This document shows, in pieces, positions 9,590-20,672 of a DNA stretch of 64,000 nt (its first letter is position 1; every line of letters starts with the position of its first letter). The position numbers and the translations under genes were made by a program. Source of the stretch: Omphiscola glabra (lineage: Eukaryota; Mollusca; Gastropoda; Lymnaeidae); contig OZ024799.1 of assembly GCA_964017045.1 (NCBI GenBank), positions 33,533,736 through 33,597,735 on the forward strand. The letters run 5' to 3'. Under the pieces are notes generated by a model. That model made no database searches, had not been told where the DNA came from, and saw only the letters and a list, made by a program, of their open reading frames with translations.

Positions 9590-10346
9590 GGGTGCACCGT
9601 AATAAATACGTTTCCTTCTTGTTTATTAGAGTGGCAAATACGTTTCTCGTCACGTTACTCATTTATCCCCGGTAAAATAACAACGTTTCGACTGCACGTA
9701 CAAAGGTTCCAACGTATCTTTGCGCCTTTATAAAAAAAGATCCGCTGCTACGGTCTACTGTTCATTCTTTCTGTTATTTTCGAGTACGTCTGCGTGAACC
9801 GGTAATCAACCAATGGACCCCAAACATAAACTCCGCGAATGAATGTCTTGAGACGCAAAGGTAAGATGGGGGCAGCCCGAGGCAACAGCTGTGGCTGTGT
9901 GGATGTGGATGTGGCGGGATGACCTTTCCTGGGATAATTAACTTGTAAGTGTCTCGTTAACGGATACATCCCACCCTGCAGAAGGAAGGACACAGAGTCA
10001 AACACAATTACCTCCCATGTTAATGGTTTACCCATGTACTGTCATGGCAGAAGCTAGCTCCACAGTTGGAAAAAAAGTAACTAAAACATTAAATGTCGGG
10101 GGGGGGGGGGTGGTCCTAGACCAATGGCTCCGGGGGGGGGGGGGGGATTACGCGTGCGGATTCTCAAACGGTTAATTGCAGTCCTCATGTGTAATTTAAG
10201 ATTCATCAGTGACCTTTTAGAGATAAATCTTGTAAAATATTCATTAACAAACTATAACTAACTGACACCTTTGGTCAGAGCACAGTCCTGTGACCGGATG
10301 TACAATCTTCGCCCGTTTGTTATAGCACGATTGTTTACTTGTTTGG
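9590..10346. other. Unique sequence with two long G-runs
   Basis: Higher-complexity sequence. G-runs of 13 and 15 lie at 10098-10110 and 10132-10146. A 95-codon minus-strand frame (9748-10035) has no recognisable motif and is not called. Confidence 0.5.
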
Positions 10347-10645
10347 TATCCGAATTAGTCAGCCTACTGTGATTGTTGTGTATTCGAATTAGTCAGCCTA
10401 CTGTGATTGTTGTGTATCCGAATTGGTCAGCCTCCTGTGATTGTTGGGTATCCGAATTGGTCAGCCTCCTGTGATTGTTGGGTATCCGAATTGGTCAGCC
10501 TCCTGTGATTGTTGTGTATCCGAATTAGTCATCCTCCTGTGATTGTTTTTTATCCGAATTAGTCAGCCTCTTGTGATTGTTTGGTATCCGAATTAGTCAG
10601 CCTCCTATGATTGCTGGGTATCCGAATTAGTCGGCCTCGTGTAAT
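10347..10645. repeat. 34-bp minisatellite, about 8-9 copies
   Basis: The unit contains GTATCCGAATTAGTCAGCCT followed by CCTGTGATTGTTG. Copies vary at AGTC/GGTC and at the TTGTGT/TTGGGT end. Confidence 0.93.
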
Positions 10646-10896
10646 TCTTTGTGTCCAGTTACCGCCTCGCTTTGTATGTTTCGTATGGACCCCATCCTAT
10701 CTGTGTTGTATAAGAATGTGTTGATCAGTTGAGGCTACAATTTATAAATTGTTTTTTTGTGTTTTTTGAGATCACAACTTTTATGACGCGTCGAGCAAAA
10801 CAATAAACGAGTTAACGTTGGGATCCTCAAGCTTCAATGTCAAAATTACTTTGAAACGCCACACATTTTTAGTGAGAAACCTCTCACCAGACAGGA

Positions 10897-11210
10897 GCTC
10901 ACTGAATAGGTCACTGAGTAGGATACTGAGTAGTTCACTGAGTAGGTCCTTGAGTAGATCATTGAGTAGGTCACTGAGTAGGTCACTGAGCAGGTCATTG
11001 AGTAGGTCAATGAGTAGGTCACTGAGTAGGTCACTGGGTAGGTCACTGATCAAGTCACTGAGAAGGTCATTGAGTAGCTCAATAAGTAGGTCATTGAGTA
11101 GGTTACTGAGTAGGTCACTGAGTATGTCATTGCGTATGTCATTGCGTAGGTCATTCAGTGGGTAATTGAGTAGGTCATAGAGTAGGTAATTTAGTAGGTC
11201 ATTCACACTG
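10897..11210. repeat. 12-bp array (GTCACTGAGTAG)n
   Basis: About 26 diverged copies of a 12-bp unit. As a multiple of three it keeps frames open on both strands (115 codons plus, 197 minus); the peptides are simple SLSR or LLND repeats, so no gene is called. Confidence 0.93.
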
Positions 11211-11439
11211 TGTGGACTATTCCAGAAGTTTCTAAGCGTTAAGTGAGACAAAATACTTAGGCAAATAAAACGTTTAGCAGAGCTCTTCAAAATAAAAACT
11301 GAACATATTTTAAAAAATCGTTTGTTAATTTTGAGGGTAAGTTTTATTATAATTTTAAAAAAAATTATTTTCACTATGATAATTTTTACTCATACGTTTT
11401 TAATATTATTTAAAAGTTAATAAGTTGATAATGGTAGAG

Positions 11440-11491
11440 AATCCGTCATATTTCTAGCGGTCCACTAAGCTTAAAAGTTTGAGAAACACTG
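11440..11491. mobile_element. Solo hAT-like terminus
   Basis: Ends AAAAGTTTGAGAAACACTG, whose complement starts CAGTGTTTCTCAAACTT, a common hAT end. It is followed by TTCTAATG, a sequence type hATs prefer as target. The other end was not found. Confidence 0.45.
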
Positions 11492-11758
11492 TTCTAATGT
11501 CATCATAAACTGGACGGAAACGGGAGCTTCTCAACTTGGTAGATGGCCAGGAAAGTGTCGAACTAACCTTAACCCCATGGTTTACTGAAGAATAAATCAG
11601 AGGCTAATTCATTTTTTATTTACGCAATTAGAAAAAATAAATAGTTATCGTTAATATCCTGCCTTCGAGATCCTCTTGAACGACGTAGTAACAGCGATGT
11701 AACAGAAAGCACCAACAACAACAAGTTTACTAACTGGGACCCCGAAGGGAAGATTGCT

Positions 11759-12045
11759 AACCATGCTCAGAAGCCCAAAGAGATAAGAACGTCTGAAAGA
11801 TGATGTCTCTAACAATGCTGGTTGGGGGGGGGGGGGTTCTCTGTGCTATAAACTGCTAAACATGCTCAGAAGCCCAAAGAGATAAGAACGCCTGAAAGAT
11901 GATGTCTCTAACAATGCTGGTGGGGGGGGGGGGGTTCTCTGTGCCATAAACTGCTAACCATGCTCAGAAGCCCACAGAGATAAGAAAGCCTGAAAGATGA
12001 TGTCTCTAACAATGCTGGGGGGGGGGGGGGTCTCTGTGCCATGAG
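11759..12045. repeat. 97-100-bp triplication containing G-runs
   Basis: Three copies starting at about 11759, 11859 and 11956, each with CATGCTCAGAAGCCCA, GATGATGTCTCTAACAATGC and then a G-run. Copies differ mainly in G-run length and flanking T. Spacings of 100 and 97 bp follow the G-run differences. Confidence 0.93.
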
Positions 12046-13091
12046 ATTCCAATTACTCTCACGTCGTGAAAACCAAAATGTCCATTTAAACGCCGGCTTT
12101 TAAAAGCTGTGGAAAATAACATTTCAGCTGAGTAAAAATTTCCCAATCAAAGAAAGGTTAAATGAGCCACATAATAAAATAAAGAAAAACATCTTTAAGG
12201 TCGCAAGAGAAGGAAAATAAAATTAAGAACGCCTTCGATTTATTTATTTATTTTATTTTCTATAGTTTTATTTTTACTTCCTCCATGACACCGAACCATC
12301 CCCTCTCTCAATGATGCACTGTTTGGGGGGGGGGGGGGTTCGGGCGTGCGGTGAGTAGTGGTGTGGGGGGATGGGTCCTTCTTACATCTCATTAAATCCA
12401 ACTCATCCACAATTCTTAAACCTCGATCGACACTGTCTCCAGGGGGAGCCACCTGCCAATAGGGGAGCTGATTTATTCCCGGCTGGGTCGCATTTACCTC
12501 CCATACCCTCGAATAAATTTCCCATCAATTTGTGGGGGTTGGTTATTAAACCCCTTCTGTTTCAGCTTGTTACATTGACTCGGGAGGGGTGTGTGGGGGT
12601 CTACAGAAGTGGCGGATCTTGCGAAAATGCCTGGGGCAGATGTTTGCTCTTGATACATTTTAGTGTTTTTGATAATTGATATACACATTAATAAAATAGA
12701 TCAGTGTAAACATTCCCCGGACACTCCCCTCCCCCACCACTTAAAAGTAATTCAACTCATATTTCGGAATATGCTGTAACTAATGAAAGACGCAAATGGG
12801 CGAATAGGAGAATTTAATTTTTAAAAATACGCAATCTTTAAAGAATGAGCATTACTATCCACTAAATTGCTTTGAAAATGACGACACAAATGTTAGATTT
12901 CCTAAACAGTTACTCCGATTCTTGAATATAAATAGTACCTAGAATCCATTCATAACTATTTTCACCTGGTTTATATCAATTAAAAAATGATACCTGTGTA
13001 GTACGGATACATAACGATGTCAAGAAATTCCCGGATGCACACACTGACAAACCATACACATGACAACCAAACGCAAACAAACTAAAGAAAA
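12046..13091. other. Unique spacer
   Basis: Mixed sequence with a 14-G run at 12325-12338 and a GTGGCGGATCTTG motif near 12610 resembling a dispersed element end. Overlapping frames at 12240-12452, 12371-12679 and 12494-12688 lie on both strands and show no domain. Confidence 0.45.
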
Positions 13092-13310
13092 ACAAACCAT
13101 ACACACAGAGTCAGCACACACAAACCAAACACACAGAGTCAGCACACAAACCATACACACAGAGTCAGCACACACAAACCATACACACAGAGTCAGCACA
13201 CACAAACCATACACACAGAGTCAGCACACACAAACCATACACACAGAGTCAGCACACACAAACCATACACACAGAGTCAGCACACACAAACCAAACACAC
13301 ACATACCCAA
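13092..13310. repeat. 26-bp minisatellite (CA-rich), about 8 copies
   Basis: The unit contains AACCATACACACAGAGTCAG plus CACACA, with one shortened copy near 13147. Frames across it shift with each unit and are not coding. Confidence 0.93.
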
Positions 13311-13351
13311 CATGCGCTGAAAATGGGTTCGTAAGGCCTCGTTCAACCGGC

Positions 13352-13963
13352 CATATCCTACTGGCCATTAGATACATACGACCAGTCCATATCCTACTGG
13401 CCATTAGATACATACGACCAGTCCATATCCTACTGGCCATTAGATACATACGACCAGTCCATATCCTACTGGCCATTAGATACATACGACCAGTCCATAT
13501 CTTACTGGCCATTAGATACATAAGACCAGTCCATATCTTACTGGCCATTAGATACATTCGACCAGTCCATATCCTACTGGCCATTAGATACATACGACCA
13601 GTCCATATCCTACTGGCCATTAGATACATACGACCAGTCCATATCCTACTGGCCATTAGATACATACGACCAGTCCATATCCTACTGGCCATTAGATACA
13701 TACGACCAGTCCATATCCTACTGGCCATTAGATACATACGACCAGTCCATATCCTACTGGCCATTAGATACATACGACCAGTCCATATCCTACTGGCCAT
13801 TAGATACATACGACCAGTCCATATCTTACTGGCCATTAGATACATACGACCAGTCCATATCTTACTGGCCATTAGATACATACGACCAGTCCATATCCTA
13901 CTGGCCATTAGATACATACGACCAGTTCATATCCTACTGGCCATTAGATACATACGACCAGTA
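13352..13963. repeat. 36-bp minisatellite, 17 copies
   Basis: The unit contains CATATCCTACTGGCCATTAG followed by ATACATACGACCAGTC. It is very homogeneous; variants are CTTAC for CCTAC and single changes near 13522 and 13557. Each unit boundary can pair CCAGT with ACTGG. The 222-codon minus frame (12-residue repeat with MYLMASRIWTGR) is a by-product of the unit being a multiple of three. Confidence 0.97.
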
Positions 13964-14446
13964 CATTAATCAACCATGCGGCACTGAAGATCTTTACGAT
14001 TATGGGTGCAGCCAAGTTATCGTTAAGTAAGCAGCTTATTTCGCACCGAGACAAAATTTCTGTGACTTATTCGGGCATTAACCTCGGGCCGGGGCTCTTT
14101 AGGGGATGCGTGCCTTAGTCTGGGTTAGCGGTTCCAACGTTGTGATATTGACACAATTCCTCCTGTGATCTTTGCGCATTGTTATGTTTGATAACTGGTA
14201 TTTCAGGAGAAAGCTAGTAAATAAAGTCACGCAACTAGGTCATAAATTATAAATGCGTTGGAGATTGAAGCAAAATAATTTCGAATCAGTCACACGTCAG
14301 TAAAGCGTTATTGTCTTTGAAAGCTCTCATCTGTGCAGAGACTATTGACATTACGACTTAAGATTATGGATGATTGCTCCGGCTCCAAAAGAATATTAGC
14401 ATTGTGTACAAACTATTATCAATTCCTATGACAAAATACCCCAGAC
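13964..14446. other. Unique spacer
   Basis: No array, gene or RNA recognised in this roughly 480-bp AT-rich segment. Confidence 0.5.
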
Positions 14447-14615
14447 ATCCGTAAAAAAAATCATAGACATCCGTCAAAATATCACAGACATCCGTCAAAA
14501 TATCACAGACGACAAAACATCACAGACATCTGTCAAAATATCACAGACATCCGTCAAAATATCACAGATGGACGACATAATATCACAGACAGACGACAAA
14601 ATATCACAGACAGGC
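14447..14615. repeat. About 21-bp degenerate array
   Basis: Repeated CATCCGTCAAAATATCACAGA with deletions and a GGACGACA variant toward the right, about eight copies. Confidence 0.85.
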
Positions 14616-14735
14616 AAAAAAGGTTCATTTAAGATAAAAGTGCTTTTCATAAAGAAGGCCGCGTAGAAGTGTTATATAGTCAACAAAATAAAACACAAAA
14701 AACACCCAAAACCCGTCATTACACATGACATTGAC

Positions 14736-14828
14736 TACAGGGCACAAGTGCCCAACTACAGGGCACAAGTGCCCAACAACAGGGCACAAGTGCCCAACTA
14801 CAGGGCACAAGTGCCCAACTACAGGGCA
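14736..14828. repeat. 21-bp array with a palindrome in every unit
   Basis: GGGCACAAGTGCCC starts at 14740, 14761, 14782 and 14803, with a partial copy at 14824. Each unit has a 6-bp stem around AA, joined by AACTACA or AACAACA. Confidence 0.95.
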
Positions 14829-15521
14829 CTTGGTTCCGTAAAATTCAGAAAAGTTTAATGAGGCTTTGTTAGCTTTCCAAAGGTCTAGCATTTTACTGAA
14901 CTGTTTTTATTGTATGTGGAAAGCAATGAAAAGGGTCCGTACATAGGGGTAGGGGGTAATGAAAAAAAAAAGAAGGGCGTTTTAGGAGGTAAAGGGGTGG
15001 GGGACAGATTTCGTTGAATGCTAATGGTGACATTTCATCTGAAATTTTGGCATGACGTGTGACAAGGGGAGACCAACGTGCCGTGTTTACAAATAAAAAC
15101 CCCGTTGACGTATGGACCGGGCAAATGAAAACATACGTCCAGTGTTGAATTCAAATGGACGTAATGTTACGCCGAGAGACGCGAGTCTTCACTCAGATCA
15201 ATTATCAAAACCAGGTGGATTATTGTGTTGTTAAACATTCATTTTTATTACCTCGACCTCGAATTGCTATTTTTTAAAAAGTGGGCAGGGGTTGAGAGAA
15301 CAGATTGTTGCGACGTTGTTGAAAATAAATATATAAATAACGCCACAAAAGACTTCGGCAATGAAGTAATATACTAGGAGACTAGGAATATCCACTTCGT
15401 TTCTACAATGGCAAAGATGAACACTTTTGTATTGATAGAATTTGTTAGTCCACATAACAGATTTGTTAAAACTCAGGCGCTTTGATCGTAACACAGGGAC
15501 GTTAAGCTACTGTTGACTCTT
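14829..15521. other. Unique spacer
   Basis: AT-rich; G-runs and poly-A near 14960. The 75-codon minus frame at 15267-15494 has no recognised domain. Confidence 0.45.
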
Positions 15522-15608
15522 TTAAGTCTGGACACTAAACCAGTGTTCACTCTCTCTTAAGTCTGGACACTAAACCAGTGTTTACTCTCTTAAGTCTAGA
15601 CACTAAAC
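15522..15608. repeat. 33-36-bp array, 2.5 copies
   Basis: TTAAGTCTGGACACTAAACC at 15522, 15557 and (with one change) 15590. Each full unit contains ACACTAAACCAGTGT, a 5-bp hairpin stem. Confidence 0.88.
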
Positions 15609-15649
15609 CTATTCGAAAACCATACAATATTATAGTAAAATATACCATT

Positions 15650-15713
15650 TGGCGCCCCTTTGTGAGTAGCACCCGGGGCATGATGCCCCCCTTGCCCCCC
15701 TCACTACGCCACT
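15650..15713 (-). mobile_element. Solo end of a dispersed transposon
   Basis: On the minus strand it starts CAGTGGCGTAGTGAGGGGGG and continues into CCCCGGGTGC. This CAGTGGCGTAG start followed by G/C blocks is typical of dispersed eukaryotic DNA transposon ends (recalled). The other end is not seen; it abuts the element at 15714. Confidence 0.35.
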
Positions 15714-16217
15714 GGGTCGTTCGTAAATTACGTCACCCTCGGGGGGGGGGGGGGTTGTCGAGAATTCGGGACTTTGTGACAGGTGGAGGTGGGTTAATTT
15801 TGAAAAATCTTTATTCAATTAATTTTTAAAAACATTAATTTGAGGTCGAGATTGCCTCAGGTATTATAGGTACAATGAAACTCTGCCGCGCACACCTTTT
15901 GCGCAAATCGAAAACTAACGAAAAGACTGTTGTTCCATTATAAATTCGGCTTGTGATATGACTTTGTTGTTTTGCGTCACAGTTTTCTAATAATACTACA
16001 TCTTAATCCATTTTGTGAAAATGTTAAAAAATTTATAAATACAATCTTAGTTTATTTATGAAAATGTATGTATGTTTTGATTTTTTTTAGGTATGACGTG
16101 GCACCGGGGGGGGGGGTGGTGGGCGGGGGTAAATAATTTTTGACTCTTCATGACAGGTGGGGGAGGGGGGGGTCATATAAGGTCATTTTTTGCATGACGT
16201 AATTTACGAACGTCCCC
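15714..16217. mobile_element. About 504-bp inverted-repeat element
   Basis: The left end reads GGGTCGTTCGTAAATTACGT and the right end, reversed, reads GGGGACGTTCGTAAATTACG, followed on both sides by TCA and G-rich tracts (15741-15754 and around 16107 and 16170). GTGACAGGTGG or ATGACAGGTGG occurs inside both ends. No target duplication was found; the left end butts against another element. Superfamily unknown. No coding capacity. Confidence 0.65.
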
Positions 16218-17478
16218 TTAATTGTTCAGTTTTTTTTTTCTTTAAGGTGCAAAGATAGTTTGGTCCACTCGTTATTAAATTTAAGCATGGATTTTTCCAA
16301 ACAATGAACTATTTCATCTCCTTTAAACTACCCAATCAATCGACACGAGAGAGCTATCTTGAAACATACTCTTTTAAATACCGCTCACACTGACCCGCAC
16401 GGACAACATTTTTGTATGTACTCGGACTATGATTCCATGTGAAAGCAGTAGCAATATTCTCTGGGTAAGCTGCGCCTTCTGTGGGAAAATAGCAGCCCTC
16501 GAACAAGCCTGGAATTGATGAATCCTCCGAGACCGTCCCTATCTGATTCTAATCAGCACAGGCCGCTGTGGCATTCAAGCATGTTCTAGTTTTAAGGGTG
16601 GGGCGGGTGGGTGGGCAAGGGGGGGGGGGGTCGGCGGGCCGAGCGATGGAGACGAAAACAAGCAAACAACGATCGGTTGTATTAACTTCGTTTAAAAAGG
16701 AAGCGATCTATCTTGTTGCGATCTGCGCCCTCTATGAATGTCGACGATGTAATAGAAAAAAAAGATGGAGGTTTTGGGGGGAGGTGTGTGGGGGGGGGGT
16801 GGGGGTGCTTGGATTAAAACGAGTTGACACAGTGGGGCTTATTGTCTTAGCTAAAATCAAGTCGGGTGATGATGCTGTTTTTTAAAAATAGATAATGAAA
16901 GGGTTTGTGGGAAATATTTTGGGCGGAATTTTTTTTCTTTCAAATGTTGAATTTTTTAAACACAGTGGCATTGAGAAATATTAAAATGGAATCCTTTGTT
17001 GTAGAGAGGAGCGTTGCCGAGGGGACGTGTAGGGTTTAAAATAGACTGGGTGTTTGATAACTTTACAAAGTGCAATCTTGACAAACAGCAAAGTTGTTAA
17101 ATGTTTATTCAACGGGATTTGTTTATTTAATTTTTTTTTAAATCAAGGCTAGAGTTAAGTTCGAGTTAATTTTTTTTTTATATGCCGGAAATGAAGCTTG
17201 GTAATGCAGAAGTTTAACTAATGTATGGAGATGGGTCAAGGCAAGAGTAAGACGTAGACTTTTCTGGTAAAGTCTGATGATCATAGCCGTTGCCTCGGAT
17301 AATAAATGGGCTCGAAGATGTGATGTGGGGGGAAACAATGTAAGCTATAGCAACATTGGATGCAAGGGGCACTAACCCGAAAAGTGTCAGGGGACCCCTA
17401 AAAGTCATGCGGCGGCTCTGCTGATGATGCTCCGGTATATTTATATAGTCTTTTGAAGTCTGATGATGATCTGGTATA
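16218..17478. other. Unique spacer
   Basis: About 1.26 kb, with G-runs at 16619 and 16791. A 105-codon plus frame at 16568-16885 crosses both G-runs and has no recognisable domain. No arrays. Confidence 0.45.
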
Positions 17479-17486
17479 GTCTAATA

Positions 17487-17604
17487 CAGTACGGTCCCCA
17501 ACCTGTGCATGCACTTATCAGGGCTCCGCGGTCGCTCCAGGAAACTCCTAAACACTCCCGATTTAAATAGGGCTCCGGTAGTCACAAAGTTTTGGGAACT
17601 ACTG
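17487..17604. mobile_element. 118-bp hAT-type miniature element
   Basis: The left end reads CAGTACGGTCCCCAACCTGTG and the right end, reversed, CAGTAGTTCCCAAAACTTTG, similar inverted repeats. Flanks are GTCTAATA (17479-17486) and TTCTAATG (17605-17612), matching at six of eight positions, as expected for an old 8-bp hAT target duplication. Confidence 0.5.
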
Positions 17605-18514
17605 TTCTAATGAACCTGTATAGTCAAATATTCACTTTTAGTCTGTTATTTCATCTTAGTGTCACAAATAGTCTAAAATGTCAAAAATTATTCTGACGCG
17701 CACATGAAATACACAATTTTTTTCTATATACGGTGGCATGACAAAGTGTTTGGCAAATGATCAAGTCCAAGGCCTAGACCTAAAGGCGCCGATCTTATAA
17801 GACGTACGACAGAAACTGCGATTCTTTTGTTTACTGTTAGTCTTCATATTGGAAAGACATGGTCCACATTGGATTTGATCGTATACCGGTAACCCATACT
17901 TGAGGTAGTCAAAGTCATTCCCTTGTCATGATAGGGCGGTCGGGCTTTATGGACCTCCACTGCCCAGGGAAAACTGGAAAGTTTATGAATATTTTATGCC
18001 TCGCTCTCGTCTCGGACTTGATGTGATGGCTTATGATGGGCGCAGGATAGAATCACGATCATGATGGACTACAGTTTGATGGTCAACGACGCCATATTAG
18101 TCGGCCATTTCATGCATATCAAAAAGTCATTGGGGGGGGGGGGGTGGGGTATGTTTTAAGAACTTGTTTGGAGACTGTCTCGTCTAACGTCAGATTTCAA
18201 CAATGATTGGTTAAATACTGAAAGCAGGTTTAACAAAGATTGGTTAAATACTTTTTTAAAAATGGATCAGTCGGGATACGCAGACAGTTCGGTGTATTTG
18301 TATAAATTTTTTTTGACGTTTAAAAAAAAAAAAAAACACAAAATTAATTCAGCGGCACGTCATGCGGTGCCAACCTCCGGAATCCAAAACTGGGTTGGAA
18401 ATTCTTAAAATCTTACCGCCGCATCTCCAGGGAAATAGACGTACGATAGATTTCTTCGATAAACGGGAAAGGAGTTTCCGAAAGTAGAAAGAAAAATCTT
18501 TATTTATTTACCAG
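17605..18514. other. Unique spacer
   Basis: Contains a 13-G run at 18132-18144 and two imperfect copies of GATTGGTTAAATAC near 18205 and 18237. No gene recognised. Confidence 0.45.
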
Positions 18515-19254
18515 GTCTGTGTGACACGCATAATGTTAATGGCGTCATCTGTGTGACACGCATAATGTTAATGGCGTCGTCTGTGTGACACGCATAATGT
18601 TAATGGCGTCGTCTGTGTGACACGCATAATGTTAATGGCGTCGTCTGTGTGACACGCATAATGTTAATGGCGTCGTCTGTGTGACACGCATAATGTTAAT
18701 GGCGTCGTCTGTGTGACACGCATAACGTTAATGGCGTCGTCTGTGTGACACGCATAATGTTAATGGCGTCGTCTGTGTGACACGCATAATGTTAATGGCG
18801 TCGTCTGTGTGACACGCATAACGTTAATGGCGTCGTCTGTGTGACACGCATAATGTTAATGGCGTCGTCTGTGTGACACGCATAATGTTAATGGCGTCGT
18901 CTGTGTGACACGCATAATGTTAATGGCGTCGTCTGTGTGACACGCATAATGTTAATGGCGTCGTCTGTGTGACACGCATAATGTTAATGGCGTCGTCTGT
19001 GTGACACGCATAACGTTAATGGCGTCGTCTGTGTGACACGCATAATGTTAATGGCGTCGTCTGTGTGACACGCATAATGTTAATGGCGTCGTCTGTGTGA
19101 CACGCATAATGTTAATGGCGTCGTCTGTGTGACACGCATAATGTTAATGGCGTCGTCTGTGTGACACGCATAATGTTAATGGCGTCGTCTGTGTGACACG
19201 CATAATGTTAATGGCGTCGTCTGTGTGACACGCATAATGTTAATGGCGTCGTCT
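18515..19254. repeat. 32-bp minisatellite, about 23 copies
   Basis: The unit is GTCTGTGTGACACGCATAAT followed by GTTAATGGCGTC. Nearly all copies are identical; the only recurring variant is AACG for AATG (three copies) and CATC for CGTC in the first unit. Such homogeneity suggests recent expansion or ongoing conversion. Confidence 0.97.
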
Positions 19255-19343
19255 TGGCTGTGAAGATTGAATGAGCAACATTAAGTTGTTTTTTAAAATA
19301 TTCGCTGTCAACGACCCCAGTTGCATTTGATGAATGAGAACAA

Positions 19344-19344
<1 letters not shown>

Positions 19345-19386
<42 letters not shown>
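19345..19386. repeat. Poly-A run of 42
   Basis: Uninterrupted A tract. It could be a slipped homopolymer or the tail of a retroposed sequence; no upstream retroposon was recognised. Confidence 0.95.
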
Positions 19387-19388
<2 letters not shown>

Positions 19389-19547
19389 TATACAATTATC
19401 GCTGCTTTCAATTTATTGTCTAATTAAATAGTAGAGCGCTTCTAACAATTTTAAAGAAGTATACAAAGGGTAGAAAAGAAACCGGAAGGACAATTACAGA
19501 AAGTGGACGTTTCGGCCAAAAAGACTTCGATAGCAAAAACAGTTCAA

Positions 19548-20061
19548 GACAGAGACAAAGACTCTCAGCTTGTTGTATAGATATGTATTCTACAAGACAG
19601 AGACAAACACTCTTAGCTTGTTGTATAGATATGTAGTCTACAAGACAGAGACAAACACTCTTAGCTTGTTGTATAGATTTGTAGTCTACAAGACAGAGAC
19701 AAACACTCTTAGCTTGTTGTATAGATATGTAGTTTACAAGACAGAGACAAACACTCTTAGCTTGTTGTATATGTAGTTTACAAGACAGAGACAAACACTC
19801 TTAGCTTGTTGTATAGATATGTAGTCTACAAGACAGAGACAAAGACACTAAGCTTGTTGTATAGATATGTAGTCTACAAGACAGAGACAAACACTCTTAG
19901 CTTGTTGTATAGATATGTAGTCTACAAGACAGAGACAAAGACACTAAGCTTGTTGTACAGATATGTAGTCTACAAGACAGAGACAAAGACACTAAGCTTG
20001 TAGTATAGATATGTAGTCTACAAGACAGAGACAAAGACACTAAGCTTGTTGTATAGATATG
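19548..20061. repeat. 48-bp minisatellite, about 10.5 copies
   Basis: The unit contains AGACAGAGACAAACACTCTT, then AGCTTGTTGTATAGATATG and TAGTCTACA. One copy is shortened near 19767. Two variants, ACACTCTTAG and AGACACTAAG, alternate in the right half (19841-20042). Frames on both strands stay open and are not coding. Confidence 0.96.
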
Positions 20062-20283
20062 CAGGCATATTCTGTAGTTAATTTTTTTTACTACATTTTT
20101 ACTGGGAGTGTGTACCGGAGTGGGGTGGTTTGGGCAACGATTTAAAGGTGAGGCGGATTATCCCTGCAGGAAGATAATTATCCGTTGTCAACTAGTCCTT
20201 AATATAGGAATCGAAGAATTCCGTAGAAACATTGAAATCATTTTGGCACTTAATTAGTAGTTAGATAAATGCATATGATGTCT

Positions 20284-20450
20284 ACCTATGTAGATACATT
20301 GACAGTTTTACTATTGCTAGTTAAGGTACTTATGTAGATACATTGACAGTTTTACTATTGCTAGTTAAGGTACTTATGTAGATACATTGACAATTGTACT
20401 ACTGCTAGTTCAGGTACTTATGTTATACATTGACAGTACTTAAGGTACTT
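20284..20450. repeat. 44-bp array, about 3.5 copies
   Basis: TAGATACATTGACAGTTTTA recurs at 20291 and 20335 with 44-bp spacing, and decays in the last copies. Confidence 0.9.
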
Positions 20451-20551
20451 AGGGAACGTCTAGATTTATTTAATCACCTTAAATTATGATTGTCTTTTGC
20501 CTATAAATACATTTTCAGATACAACTTGCAATATTTAACCTGTTTTGTTAC

Positions 20552-20672
20552 CGCTGACGTCGGCGCGACGTCACGATCGTCCACTTTCATTTACCAAAGA
20601 CGTCACATTGTCGTCATAACAAAGAGGTAAAGGACTTTTCTGAAATACCAATGACGTCACGTTGACGTCATA
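20552..20672. promoter_or_regulatory. Cluster of CRE-like GACGTC motifs
   Basis: Within 120 bp: TGACGTCG at 20555, GACGTCAC at 20567 and 20599, TGACGTCAC at 20652 and TGACGTCA at 20663, plus a TCGTCAT half-site at 20611. The last two sit in a dyad bounded by TGAAATA and TATTTCA. CREB/ATF-type factors bind this core. No gene is next to it, so regulatory function is inferred; it could also be an internal part of an unrecognised transposon. Confidence 0.4.

Noticed and set aside
13249..13917. 222-codon minus frame with MYLMASRIWTGR repeats
   Set aside because: Direct translation of a 36-bp minisatellite; no flanking coding sequence.
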